Shown: piece by piece, positions 57,536 through 64,000 of the stretch | Layout: the number at the start of each line of letters is the position of its first letter | How positions within the stretch are numbered: the first letter of the stretch is position 1 | Assembly: GCA_029547025.1 (NCBI GenBank) | Contig: JAKPQA010000144.1 | Location: 62,001-126,000, forward strand | Direction of reading: 5' to 3' | DNA from: Armatimonadota bacterium | GTDB lineage: Bacteria; Armatimonadota; Zipacnadia; UBA1398; JAKPQA01 | DNA length: 64,000 bases | Made by a program: the position numbers and the translations under genes | Notes under the pieces: model-generated | What the model saw: only the letters and a program-made list of their open reading frames with translations | The model's database searches: none | Told to the model about the DNA's origin: nothing

Positions 57536-57583
57536 CTTCTCCAGGACCATCCCCCGTGGAGCCCTGCGGGGCCCGACAGCGAC

Positions 57584-57615
57584 TTGAGCCCCATTCGCTT
57601 TATCGTATAATAGCG
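57584..57615 (+). promoter_or_regulatory. acr3 promoter with ArsR-type operator
   Basis: TTGAGC (57584-57589), 16-bp spacer, TATAAT (57606-57611). The imperfect palindrome CGCTTTA-TCGTAT-AATAGCG (57596-57615) covers the -10. It matches the operator before arsR in its right arm and 6-bp spacer. Confidence 0.7.
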
Positions 57616-57655
57616 ATGATGCGGTTGTGCGATGATGTCTCGTGGAGGTCGCGCC

Positions 57656-58708
57656 ATGCCTTCAGTTGCCAAGCAGCTGTCTGTGCTCGACCGGTACCTC
57701 ACCGCGTGGATCTTCGCCGCCATGGTCCTCGGCGTGGCGCTCGGGTGGGCTGCCCAGTCGACCGTCGAGGCCTTCAACCAGGCGACGCAGGTTGGCACTA
57801 CCTCGCTGCCCATCGCCGTCGGCCTCATCCTGATGATGTACCCGCCCCTGGCGAAGGTCCGCTACGAGGCCATGGGCCCGGTGTTCCGCGACGTCAAGGT
57901 GCTGGCCCTGTCCCTCATCCAGAACTGGGTCATCGGCCCGGTGCTGATGGTCGCACTGGCGGTCCTGCTGCTCCGCGACAAGCCCGACTACATGGTCGGC
58001 CTCATCATGATCGGCCTGGCGCGGTGCATCGCCATGGTCATCGTCTGGAACGACCTGGCGCAGGGCGACCGCGAGTACTGCGCCGCGCTCGTCGCCTTCA
58101 ACTCCGTGTTCCAGGTTGTCTTCTACTCAATCTACGCCTACGTCTTCGTCACAGTCCTGCCCCCGTTGGTCGGACTGGCCGGGGCGCGGGTTGAGGTCAC
58201 CATCGGGCAGATCGCCAAGAGCGTGTTCATCTACCTCGGCATACCGTTCCTGGCGGGCATCATCACGCGCTTCTCGCTGCTGAGGCTCAAGGGACTCGAC
58301 TGGTACGAGCACCGATTCGTCCCCCGCATCAGCCCCATCACCCTGGTTGCCCTGCTGTTCACGATCGTGGTCATGTTCTCGCTCAAAGGCGAGAAGATCG
58401 TCGAGGTGCCATTCGACGTGATCCGCATCGCCATCCCACTGCTCATCTACTTCGTGGTGATGTTCCTGGCGTCGTTCGGGATGGCCGCGCGGCTCAAGTC
58501 CGACTACGGCAAGTCCACCACCATTGCCTTCACCGCGGCCAGCAACAACTTCGAGCTCGCCATCGCCGTCGCGGTCGCGGTATTCGGCATCGATTCGGGG
58601 GCCGCGTTCGCCGCCGTCATCGGGCCGCTGGTCGAGGTGCCCGTGCTGATCGGGCTGGTCAACGTCGCCTTCTACTTCCGGCGCCGCTACTTCGCGGAAG
58701 CCGTCTAG
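57656..58708 (+). CDS. acr3: ACR3-family arsenite efflux transporter
   Basis: 350-aa membrane protein with ~10 hydrophobic segments that exports As(III) (and perhaps Sb(III)). [18 protein letters not shown] and [21 protein letters not shown] contain the conserved Cys of the family; [19 protein letters not shown] is the second signature. ATG at 57656 after GGAGG; eight earlier codons in frame are ignored. First gene of acr3-redoxin-arsC. An operator over its -10 suggests derepression by arsenite. Confidence 0.95.
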   Translation: MPSVAKQLSVLDRYLTAWIFAAMVLGVALGWAAQSTVEAFNQATQVGTTSLPIAVGLILMMYPPLAKVRYEAMGPVFRDVKVLALSLIQNWVIGPVLMVALAVLLLRDKPDYMVGLIMIGLARCIAMVIVWNDLAQGDREYCAALVAFNSVFQVVFYSIYAYVFVTVLPPLVGLAGARVEVTIGQIAKSVFIYLGIPFLAGIITRFSLLRLKGLDWYEHRFVPRISPITLVALLFTIVVMFSLKGEKIVEVPFDVIRIAIPLLIYFVVMFLASFGMAARLKSDYGKSTTIAFTAASNNFELAIAVAVAVFGIDSGAAFAAVIGPLVEVPVLIGLVNVAFYFRRRYFAEAV

Positions 58709-58724
58709 CTCAGGGGGGTATCCC

Positions 58725-59249
58725 GTGAACGTCTCACGCGCCACGCGGATCCAAGCCGCGCTCATCGGTCTGCTGGCCCTCGGGCTCGCCTCAGCCGCGT
58801 TTGCGGCCATCCAGCCGGGTTCTGCGCCCCCCGACTTCACGCTCAATGTTGCGACGAAGGGCAACATCAACAGGCCAAACGACTTCCGAGCCAGGAAGGT
58901 CATACTCCTCGATGTCGACCACCGAGCATGCGCTCCATGCCGCAAGGTCCTCGGCGTGATGCAGAAGCTCGAGAAGCGGCATGCGGGCAAGGGCATCCAG
59001 ATCTCCCCCGCAAACAGCGGGGGACCCTTGGCCGAGCGGGTCGTGCCCAAGGACACCAAGGACCCGAGGATCTCCTTCCCAGTCCTGCTGGATCGCGACT
59101 ACGCGGTGGCCGGATCCTGTGGCGTCGAGACGATCCCATCGATCGTCCTGGGCGATACGAAAGGCGTGGCGCGCCTGGTTCACATTGGCTACCAGGACGA
59201 CCTCGAAGTGAGGCTGACGAAGCTCATCGACCAGTACCGGCCGAAGTAG
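58725..59249 (+). CDS. Exported TlpA/redoxin-family thiol-disulfide protein 1
   Basis: 174 aa with signal peptide (LIGLLALGLASAAFA) and a thioredoxin-fold TlpA/AhpC-type domain; active site HRACAPCRK. It is about 60-70% identical by eye to the protein at 60265, with the same length, so the pair arose by duplication. It differs in having HRACAPC where the other has RLTCQPC, plus an extra Cys (AGSCGVET). Probably periplasmic, 16 bp after acr3; may reduce thiols during arsenic stress. GTG start after CAGGGGGG. Confidence 0.85.
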   Translation: MNVSRATRIQAALIGLLALGLASAAFAAIQPGSAPPDFTLNVATKGNINRPNDFRARKVILLDVDHRACAPCRKVLGVMQKLEKRHAGKGIQISPANSGGPLAERVVPKDTKDPRISFPVLLDRDYAVAGSCGVETIPSIVLGDTKGVARLVHIGYQDDLEVRLTKLIDQYRPK

Positions 59250-59257
59250 GGGGTAGC

Positions 59258-59689
59258 ATGGGCGACCGCATGCGCATCCTGTTCCTCTGCACCGGCAACT
59301 CGTGCCGAAGCCAGATGGCCGAAGGCTGGGCGCGCCATCTCAAGGTGGACACGATCGAGCCATACTCGGCCGGCCTCGAGGCCCATGGTCTCAACCCGCT
59401 GGCCGTCAGGGCCATGGCCGAGGTGGGCGTCGACATCTCCGGCCAGCACTCCAAGACGATCGCCGATCTACCGACCAGGGAGTTCGACGTGGTCGTCACC
59501 GTCTGCGGTCACGCCAACGAAAACTGCCCCTTCTTCCCCGGGGCGCCGCGCGTCGTCCATGCGGGCTTCGACGACCCACCCAAGCTTGCCGCCGGCGCGG
59601 CGAGTGAGGACGAGGCCATGGTCCACTACCGGCGCGTGCGCGATGAGATCCGGGCCTTCGTCGAAGCAATGCCCCGCTCGCTCGCGTGA
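59258..59689 (+). CDS. arsC: Arsenate reductase, thioredoxin-coupled LMW-phosphatase type
   Basis: Reduces arsenate to arsenite for export by Acr3. 143 aa. The phosphatase loop C-x5-R is CTGNSCRSQ near residue 13, and the redox pair is VCGHANENC near residue 85, so all three catalytic Cys are present. Starts 8 bp after the redoxin gene; the frame upstream belongs to the redoxin region and is not used. Confidence 0.95.
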   Translation: MGDRMRILFLCTGNSCRSQMAEGWARHLKVDTIEPYSAGLEAHGLNPLAVRAMAEVGVDISGQHSKTIADLPTREFDVVVTVCGHANENCPFFPGAPRVVHAGFDDPPKLAAGAASEDEAMVHYRRVRDEIRAFVEAMPRSLA

Positions 59690-59723
59690 TGGCGCGGCTA
59701 GGCGATGGTCGGGCGGAAAGCGC

Positions 59724-59755
59724 TTGACACTATTTGGCTATTGGGTAGAATAGCC
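59724..59755 (+). promoter_or_regulatory. arsR promoter with ArsR operator
   Basis: TTGACA (59724-59729), 16-bp spacer, TAGAAT (59746-59751). The perfect palindrome GGCTATT-GGGTAG-AATAGCC (59736-59755) covers spacer end and -10. Same design as the acr3 operator. Confidence 0.8.
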
Positions 59756-59771
59756 ATGAAGTGAGGTGGCC

Positions 59772-60182
59772 ATGTCAGACGAGCACTACATACTCAGGGC
59801 CCAGATCATCAAAGCGCTCGGCCACCCTACCCGGCTCCGCATCGTGGAGCGCCTGGCCGAACGCGAGACCTGCGTGTGTGACCTCCAGGAGCTGGTTGGC
59901 GGCGATATTTCCACCGTCTCCAAGCACCTCGCTGTGCTGCGCAACGCGGGCATCGTCAGTGACCGCAAAGAGGGGTTGAGCGTGTTCTACCGCTTGCGCG
60001 CCCCCTGCGTCCTTCGATTCCTCGAGTGTATCGATGAAGTACTGACGTCGCGCTTCGTGTGCGCCAGCCCAGGGCGAGGGGAACTTCCCCCGCCGGTGGC
60101 CGCGGACGGGCGGCGGGCGCCGGAGCTGCCCGCAACGTGCAGCCGGCGCGCCGCGCGGGCCCAGCTTGGTCCTGCGCGCTGA
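59772..60182 (+). CDS. arsR: ArsR-family arsenic-responsive repressor
   Basis: 136 aa. Winged-helix core KALGHPTRLRIVERLAERETCVCDLQELVG; the CVCDL motif in the recognition-helix region is the classic As(III) site, with the recognition helix STVSKHLAVLRNAGIVSDRKEGLSVFYRL. The last ~40 residues (PGRGELPPPVAADGRRAPELPA, further Cys and Arg) are a low-complexity tail unlike most ArsR, possibly a frameshift product. Binds the palindromes at 59736 and 57596 by inference. Confidence 0.92.
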   Translation: MSDEHYILRAQIIKALGHPTRLRIVERLAERETCVCDLQELVGGDISTVSKHLAVLRNAGIVSDRKEGLSVFYRLRAPCVLRFLECIDEVLTSRFVCASPGRGELPPPVAADGRRAPELPATCSRRAARAQLGPAR

Positions 60183-60264
60183 TCTGTGCCATGAACGGCG
60201 AGATCGTCAGCGACTGCCAGCGTGTCTGCCGGGAAGTCGCATGACCACGATGGAGGAGTGTGCC

Positions 60265-60789
60265 GTGCAGTTGCCGATGCGGACTCGGTTGTGCGCAGTA
60301 GCCGTTGGGGTGCTGGTTCTGGCAGCAGCCTCTGCGGCGTTCGCGGCCATCAAAGTGGGGAGCTCTGCTCCCGACTTCGCGCTCAAGGATGCGGTCAAGG
60401 CGAACACCTACAAGCTCAGTGACTACCGGGGCAAGAAGGTCGTGCTCCTCGACTTCGGCCGCCTCACCTGCCAGCCGTGCCGACAGGTCTTGACGGTGCT
60501 CCAGAAGCTCGAGAAGCACTACGCCGGCAAGGGCGTCCAGATCTTCTCCGTGAACCTCGATGGCCCCCTGACGGACCGCGTCGTGCCCAAGGGGATCCAG
60601 GACCTCAAGATCACCTTCCCGGTCCTCCTCGACCGCGACTACGCCGTCGCCAAGGCATACGGCGTCGAGACCATCCCCTTCCTGGTCCTGGTGGACACCA
60701 AGGGCGTGGCACGCTTGGTTCATGTCGGCTACCAGGACGACCTGGAAGCCAAACTCACCAATCTCATCGATCAGTACCGGCCCAAGTAG
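60265..60789 (+). CDS. Exported TlpA/redoxin-family thiol-disulfide protein 2
   Basis: 174 aa; signal peptide (AVGVLVLAAASAAFA), active site LTCQPCRQ, then FPVLLDRDYAVAKAYGVETIPFLVLVDTKG. The GTG at 60265 is chosen over ATGs at 60241/60250 because GGAGGAG is 6 nt upstream and the length then equals its paralogue at 58725. Both copies keep the same C-terminus LIDQYRPK. Likely an extracytoplasmic thiol reductase fed by CcdA encoded downstream. Confidence 0.87.
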   Translation: MQLPMRTRLCAVAVGVLVLAAASAAFAAIKVGSSAPDFALKDAVKANTYKLSDYRGKKVVLLDFGRLTCQPCRQVLTVLQKLEKHYAGKGVQIFSVNLDGPLTDRVVPKGIQDLKITFPVLLDRDYAVAKAYGVETIPFLVLVDTKGVARLVHVGYQDDLEAKLTNLIDQYRPK

Positions 60790-60829
60790 CGCGTGAGCGT
60801 GTGGTGTCTGGGGAAGAGGTGGCTCGTAC

Positions 60830-61921
60830 GTGGCAATAGAGGCGCCTGAGCGAACTGAACTCGCAGGGCGAGAGGCCGAGGCGACCCCCGCCCACCGGAG
60901 CCGAGTCCGGCTGCCAGCATGGCTCGTGGCGCTCGTTGGCGTCGCCTTGTGGTGGTTCGTCTACAGCAACCTCGAGACCGCCGCCGACTGGCTCACCTAC
61001 TCGGCGCTCGGGCTGGCGAAACAGGATCCATTCGCCTCGGCCCTCGCGTTCTTCGTTTTTGAGGTGCCCAAGGTCCTGATGCTGCTCGTGCTCATCGTGT
61101 TCGCGGTGGGCATCGTCCGAACGTTCTTCACCCCCGAGAGGACCCGCCAGATCCTCGCCGGCAAGCGGGAGTCCGTCGGCAACGTCCTGGCCGCCTTCCT
61201 CGGCATCGTCACTCCCTTCTGCTCCTGCTCGGCCGTCCCGCTATTCATCGGCTTCGTCGAGAGCGGCGTGCCGCTCGGGGTGACCCTCTCGTTCCTCATC
61301 GCGGCGCCAATGATCAACGAAGTCGCGGTAGTACTGCTGTTCGGCATGGTCGGCCCGCAGGTCGCCGGGGTCTACGTGGGCACGGGGCTGCTCATCGCCA
61401 TTCTCTGCGGCTGGATCATGGGTCGCCTCAAGCTCGAGAGGCACGTCGAGCCATGGGTATACGAGATGGAGGCGGGGGAGGCCTTGTCCGAGGGCGAACG
61501 CCTGCGCTGGGCCGACCGGGTCCACGCTGGCCGGCAGGCGGTTCGCGAGATCGTGGGCCGCGTGTGGATCTACGTGGTGGTGGGCATCGCCGTGGGGGCC
61601 GGCATTCATGGCTACGTCCCGACCGGGACCATGGCCGCCATCATGGGCAGATCCGCCTGGTGGTCCGTGCCAGTCGCCGTCGTGCTCGGCGTCCCGATGT
61701 ACTCGAACGCCGCGGGAATCGTGCCGATCATCCAGGCCCTCATCGAGAAGGGCGCGTCCCTGGGCACGGCCCTCGCGTTCATGATGGCCGTCATCGCGCT
61801 CTCGCTGCCCGAGGCGGTCATTCTCCGGAAGGTATTGCGACCCAGACTGCTACTGACCTACTTCGGCGTGGTAGCGCTCGGGATTGTCTTCGTGGGCTAT
61901 CTGTTCAACCTGCTGTGGTAG
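60830..61921 (+). CDS. ArsP/UPF0718-family permease
   Basis: 363 aa, ~9 membrane segments in two halves. TPFCSCSAVPLFIGFVESGVPLG carries the Cys pair of this permease family, and GVPMYSNAAGIVPIIQALIEKG is the second-half repeat. ArsP members export trivalent organoarsenicals; others are linked to metal export. Position in an arsR unit with thiol proteins supports an arsenic or metalloid substrate. GTG start after GGGAAGAGGTGG. Confidence 0.88.
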   Translation: MAIEAPERTELAGREAEATPAHRSRVRLPAWLVALVGVALWWFVYSNLETAADWLTYSALGLAKQDPFASALAFFVFEVPKVLMLLVLIVFAVGIVRTFFTPERTRQILAGKRESVGNVLAAFLGIVTPFCSCSAVPLFIGFVESGVPLGVTLSFLIAAPMINEVAVVLLFGMVGPQVAGVYVGTGLLIAILCGWIMGRLKLERHVEPWVYEMEAGEALSEGERLRWADRVHAGRQAVREIVGRVWIYVVVGIAVGAGIHGYVPTGTMAAIMGRSAWWSVPVAVVLGVPMYSNAAGIVPIIQALIEKGASLGTALAFMMAVIALSLPEAVILRKVLRPRLLLTYFGVVALGIVFVGYLFNLLW

Positions 61922-61939
61922 CAAAAGGAGGACTCAAGA

Positions 61940-62173
61940 ATGCGGATCCAGGTGTTCGGACCCGGTTGTGCCAAGTGCAAGCAGCTCGAGCAGAACACGC
62001 GCGCGGCGGTCCAGGATCTCGGCCTCGACGTCGAAGTCGAGAAGGTCGAGGACGTGCGCGAGATGGTGAAGCTCCGCATCCTCAGCACGCCCGCCCTGGC
62101 GGTGGACGGCCAAGTCAAGAGCACCGGCAAGGTGCTCTCGGTCCAAGAGATCAAGCAGTACCTCAGCGCTTAG
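61940..62173 (+). CDS. Small thioredoxin-like protein (redox-active disulfide protein 2)
   Basis: 77 aa. GPGCAKCKQLEQNTR holds the C-x2-C site; ILSTPALAVDG contains the cis-Pro loop. Members are often encoded beside UPF0718/ArsP permeases, as here (18 bp away). Cytosolic thiol carrier, possibly delivering or reducing the permease substrate. AAAAGGAGG precedes the ATG. Confidence 0.92.
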   Translation: MRIQVFGPGCAKCKQLEQNTRAAVQDLGLDVEVEKVEDVREMVKLRILSTPALAVDGQVKSTGKVLSVQEIKQYLSA

Positions 62174-62185
62174 GGGATGAGACTC

Positions 62186-62584
62186 ATGGCAGACTCGTGC
62201 TGTGCCCGGACTGGCGTGCGGATCTACGCCTGCTCCGGAGGATCGAACGTGGGCCAGCTCACCAATGAAGCCGCAAAGGCTCTGGACGGCCTCAGGCAGG
62301 GCAGCATGTCCTGTGCCATCGGCGTCGGCGCCGGCATCGCCTCGTTCGTGAACGACGCCAACCGGCCCACCACGGTGGCCCTCGATGGCTGCGATGTGGC
62401 CTGTGTCCGTCACGCCTTTGAGCGCGCAGGCAGGGCACCGGACGTGCACATCGTCGTGACCCGGCTGGGTGTTGAGAAGTCCCACACATTCGACCTGAGC
62501 GATGACCAGATCGCTGTCGTCGCCGGCGCCGCCGCTGAGGCCATCGAAGCCGCTGCGGCCACGTCGGCGGAACAGGTAGGTTGA
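62186..62584 (+). CDS. DGC-domain (PF08859-type) putative zinc-binding protein
   Basis: 132 aa. Motif DGCDVACVR gives the family its name; further Cys in DSCCART and YACSGGSNVGQ. These small Cys proteins recur next to arsenic/mercury-type thiol clusters; metal binding is proposed but the role is unknown. ATG at 62186 (AGGGGA 8 nt upstream) preferred to the ATG at 62177. 1 bp from the next gene. Confidence 0.85.
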   Translation: MADSCCARTGVRIYACSGGSNVGQLTNEAAKALDGLRQGSMSCAIGVGAGIASFVNDANRPTTVALDGCDVACVRHAFERAGRAPDVHIVVTRLGVEKSHTFDLSDDQIAVVAGAAAEAIEAAAATSAEQVG

Positions 62585-62585
62585 T

Positions 62586-63095
62586 ATGTCCGGCATTCAG
62601 ACGCGAAACCTCGTCATCATCGGCGTGGTCCTCGCGGCCGTCATGGCCGTGGGACTGCTCAAGGCCATGGGACCGGGTGCCAGCACGGCATCGCAAGACG
62701 AGCAGACCGTAAGCCCCACAACGACTCCGCCCGGCACGTCGGGGCCCATGGGGCCGCCCATTGCCACCAAAGCCGAGGCGAAGCCCGGGGCGCCCGAGGA
62801 AGCCCGGCTACCGAAACTCCTCGACCTGGGCTCCACCACCTGCATCCCGTGCAAGCAAATGGCTCCCATCCTTGAGGAGCTGAAGACCGAGTACGAGGGC
62901 CGGCTCATCGTCGAGTTCATCGACATCTACGCGGACCCGGCCTCCGCCGAGAAGCATGGCATCATGGTGATTCCCACGCAGATCTTCCTCGACGCCGACG
63001 GCAAGGAGCTGTTCCGGCACGAGGGGTTCTTCGCGAAAGACGAGATTCTCGCCAAGTGGAAAGAGCTCGGCGTGGACCTGGGCAACGCTCCGTAG
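62586..63095 (+). CDS. Membrane-anchored thioredoxin-family protein
   Basis: 169 aa. N-terminal anchor (LVIIGVVLAAVMAVGLL), a Pro/Thr/Gly-rich linker (~residues 35-70), then a thioredoxin domain with STTCIPCKQMAP and the cis-Pro loop IMVIPTQIFLDADG. Faces the outside of the membrane. With CcdA encoded next, it forms a likely route for reducing power out of the cytosol to the redoxins at 58725 and 60265. Confidence 0.9.
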   Translation: MSGIQTRNLVIIGVVLAAVMAVGLLKAMGPGASTASQDEQTVSPTTTPPGTSGPMGPPIATKAEAKPGAPEEARLPKLLDLGSTTCIPCKQMAPILEELKTEYEGRLIVEFIDIYADPASAEKHGIMVIPTQIFLDADGKELFRHEGFFAKDEILAKWKELGVDLGNAP

Positions 63096-63177
63096 GGGCG
63101 ACCGGAAGGTCGCCCAGCTCTCTCTCCCCGCTTTCGGAGTTCTGACCCCTGACCCCTGATTTCCGGGAGGAGCCCCG

Positions 63178-63876
63178 ATGTCCGACCTGCTCGCCGCGCT
63201 CAGCCGTGCCGTTGAGGGCGCACCGGCGCTGGCGCTGGGCGCGTCACTCGTCTGGGGCGTCCTGAGCATCGTGCTCAGCCCCTGCCACCTGGCGAGCATC
63301 CCGCTCATCGTGGGGTTCATCGATGAACAGGGCCGCAGCACCACCCGGCACGCCTTCGTGCTGTCGCTCCTATTCGGAACGGGCATCCTCATCACCATCG
63401 CCCTGATCGGCGCCATCACGGCCGCCCTCGGCAGACTCATGGGTGATGTGGGCCCCTGGGGTACCCACCTCACCGTGACCATCATGCTCATCGTCGGCCT
63501 CCACCTCCTGGGCGCCATCCCGCTGAATCTGCGCGGAGCCGACGCCAGCGGGTTCAGCCGCCGGGGCCTCTTGGCCGCCTTCATCCTGGGTCTCGTGTTT
63601 GGCATCGCCCTGGGGCCGTGTACCTTCGCCTACATGGCGCCCATGCTCGCCGTCACCTTCCGCACCTCGGCGGAGACGCCGCTCTACGGGGTGGCTCTGC
63701 TTCTGGCCTACGGCATCGGCCACTGCGGTATCATCGTCGCCGCCGGCACGTCGACCGAACTGGTGCATAAGTGGCTCCACTGGACCGAGGCCTCCCGAGG
63801 CGCCGTCGTCCTCAAGAGCGTCTGCGGCGTGCTCGTCATCCTCGGCGCGCTGTACCTGCTGTGGGGTGCGCTATGA
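63178..63876 (+). CDS. ccdA: CcdA/DsbD-type membrane thiol transporter
   Basis: 232 aa, six predicted membrane helices. Conserved Cys in IVLSPCHLASIPL and IALGPCTFAYMAP, the pair that relays electrons from cytosolic thioredoxin. Another Cys in IGHCGIIV. CcdA-type proteins serve cytochrome c maturation or other extracytoplasmic reductions; here the neighbours point to the thioredoxin/redoxin set. GGGAGGAG precedes the ATG. Confidence 0.92.
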   Translation: MSDLLAALSRAVEGAPALALGASLVWGVLSIVLSPCHLASIPLIVGFIDEQGRSTTRHAFVLSLLFGTGILITIALIGAITAALGRLMGDVGPWGTHLTVTIMLIVGLHLLGAIPLNLRGADASGFSRRGLLAAFILGLVFGIALGPCTFAYMAPMLAVTFRTSAETPLYGVALLLAYGIGHCGIIVAAGTSTELVHKWLHWTEASRGAVVLKSVCGVLVILGALYLLWGAL

Positions 63877-63973
63877 ACCGTGGCGGTAGCAATGGCTGGG
63901 CCTGGGGGCGATCTGTGGGCCGCATAGCGGCCACGATACGCGCGCCGGACGCGCGGGAGAGAGAGGCATTTTC

Positions 63974-64000
63974 ATGTTGGATCAGGATCTGCTGGACCTC
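63974..64000 (+). CDS. Start of a gene cut by the right edge
   Basis: ATG followed by eight open codons (MLDQDLLDL), with GAGAGAGAGG about 10 nt upstream. Too short to identify; it would be the next gene after ccdA if real. Confidence 0.35.

Overview
The window is high-GC bacterial DNA from an anaerobe that metabolises H2. No rRNA or marker gene fixes the phylum. Two hints are a prepilin with an N-terminal [13 protein letters not shown] region and an H-x9-DG motif, next to a PEP-CTERM protein, plus many secreted glycan-active enzymes (DUF4091, GH16, GH36, parallel beta-helix). These features are common in Armatimonadota, Planctomycetota and related lineages, so that placement is an inference only. 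No tRNA, rRNA, CRISPR array or insertion sequence was recognised.

Region by region. (1) 1-5.1 kb: two secreted glycoside-hydrolase-like proteins, the first cut by the window edge. (2) 5.1-10.3 kb, minus strand: an H-cluster maturation operon, hydG-aspA-hydF-hydE. (3) 10.46-29.16 kb, plus strand: one tightly packed, probably single operon. It runs rex, hydCBA (NAD-linked, probably electron-bifurcating [FeFe]-hydrogenase 1), a PAS-linked H-cluster sensor, a SpoIIE-type phosphatase, nfnAB, a DRTGG/HATPase/DRTGG/PHP/HATPase block, a [2Fe-2S] ferredoxin, and a second hydrogenase (NuoE, a NuoF-GltD fusion and HydA2). Regions 2 and 3 diverge from a short spacer with three tandem 18-bp inverted repeats overlapping both predicted promoters, so Rex (NADH/NAD+) probably controls both. 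(4) 29.57-36.16 kb: a second sensory locus with a divergent HydG paralogue, an H-cluster domain fused to a histidine-kinase module (phospho-acceptor His replaced by Gln) and a receiver, a receiver-PAS-histidine kinase, and a DUF362 ferredoxin protein. (5) 36.25-38.47 kb, minus strand: a cobalamin riboswitch leading into a prepilin and a PEP-CTERM protein. (6) 38.56-57.5 kb: a polysaccharide/sugar region. (7) 57.58-64 kb: an arsenic/thiol-redox island in two units (acr3-redoxin-arsC and arsR-redoxin-permease-thioredoxin-DGC-thioredoxin-ccdA), each preceded by the same kind of palindrome overlapping its -10.

How it fits together: HydE/F/G build the H-cluster for two NAD(P)-linked hydrogenases. 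Nfn exchanges electrons between NADH, NADPH and ferredoxin. Rex reads NADH/NAD+. H-cluster-like sensors probably report H2 or redox state to a partner-switching (SpoIIE/HATPase) branch and to a phosphorelay-like branch. The strongest candidates for undescribed biology are the sensory locus at 29.6-36.2 kb, the operon-level coupling of two hydrogenases, Nfn and a DRTGG/HATPase switch, and the B12-riboswitch prepilin/PEP-CTERM pair.
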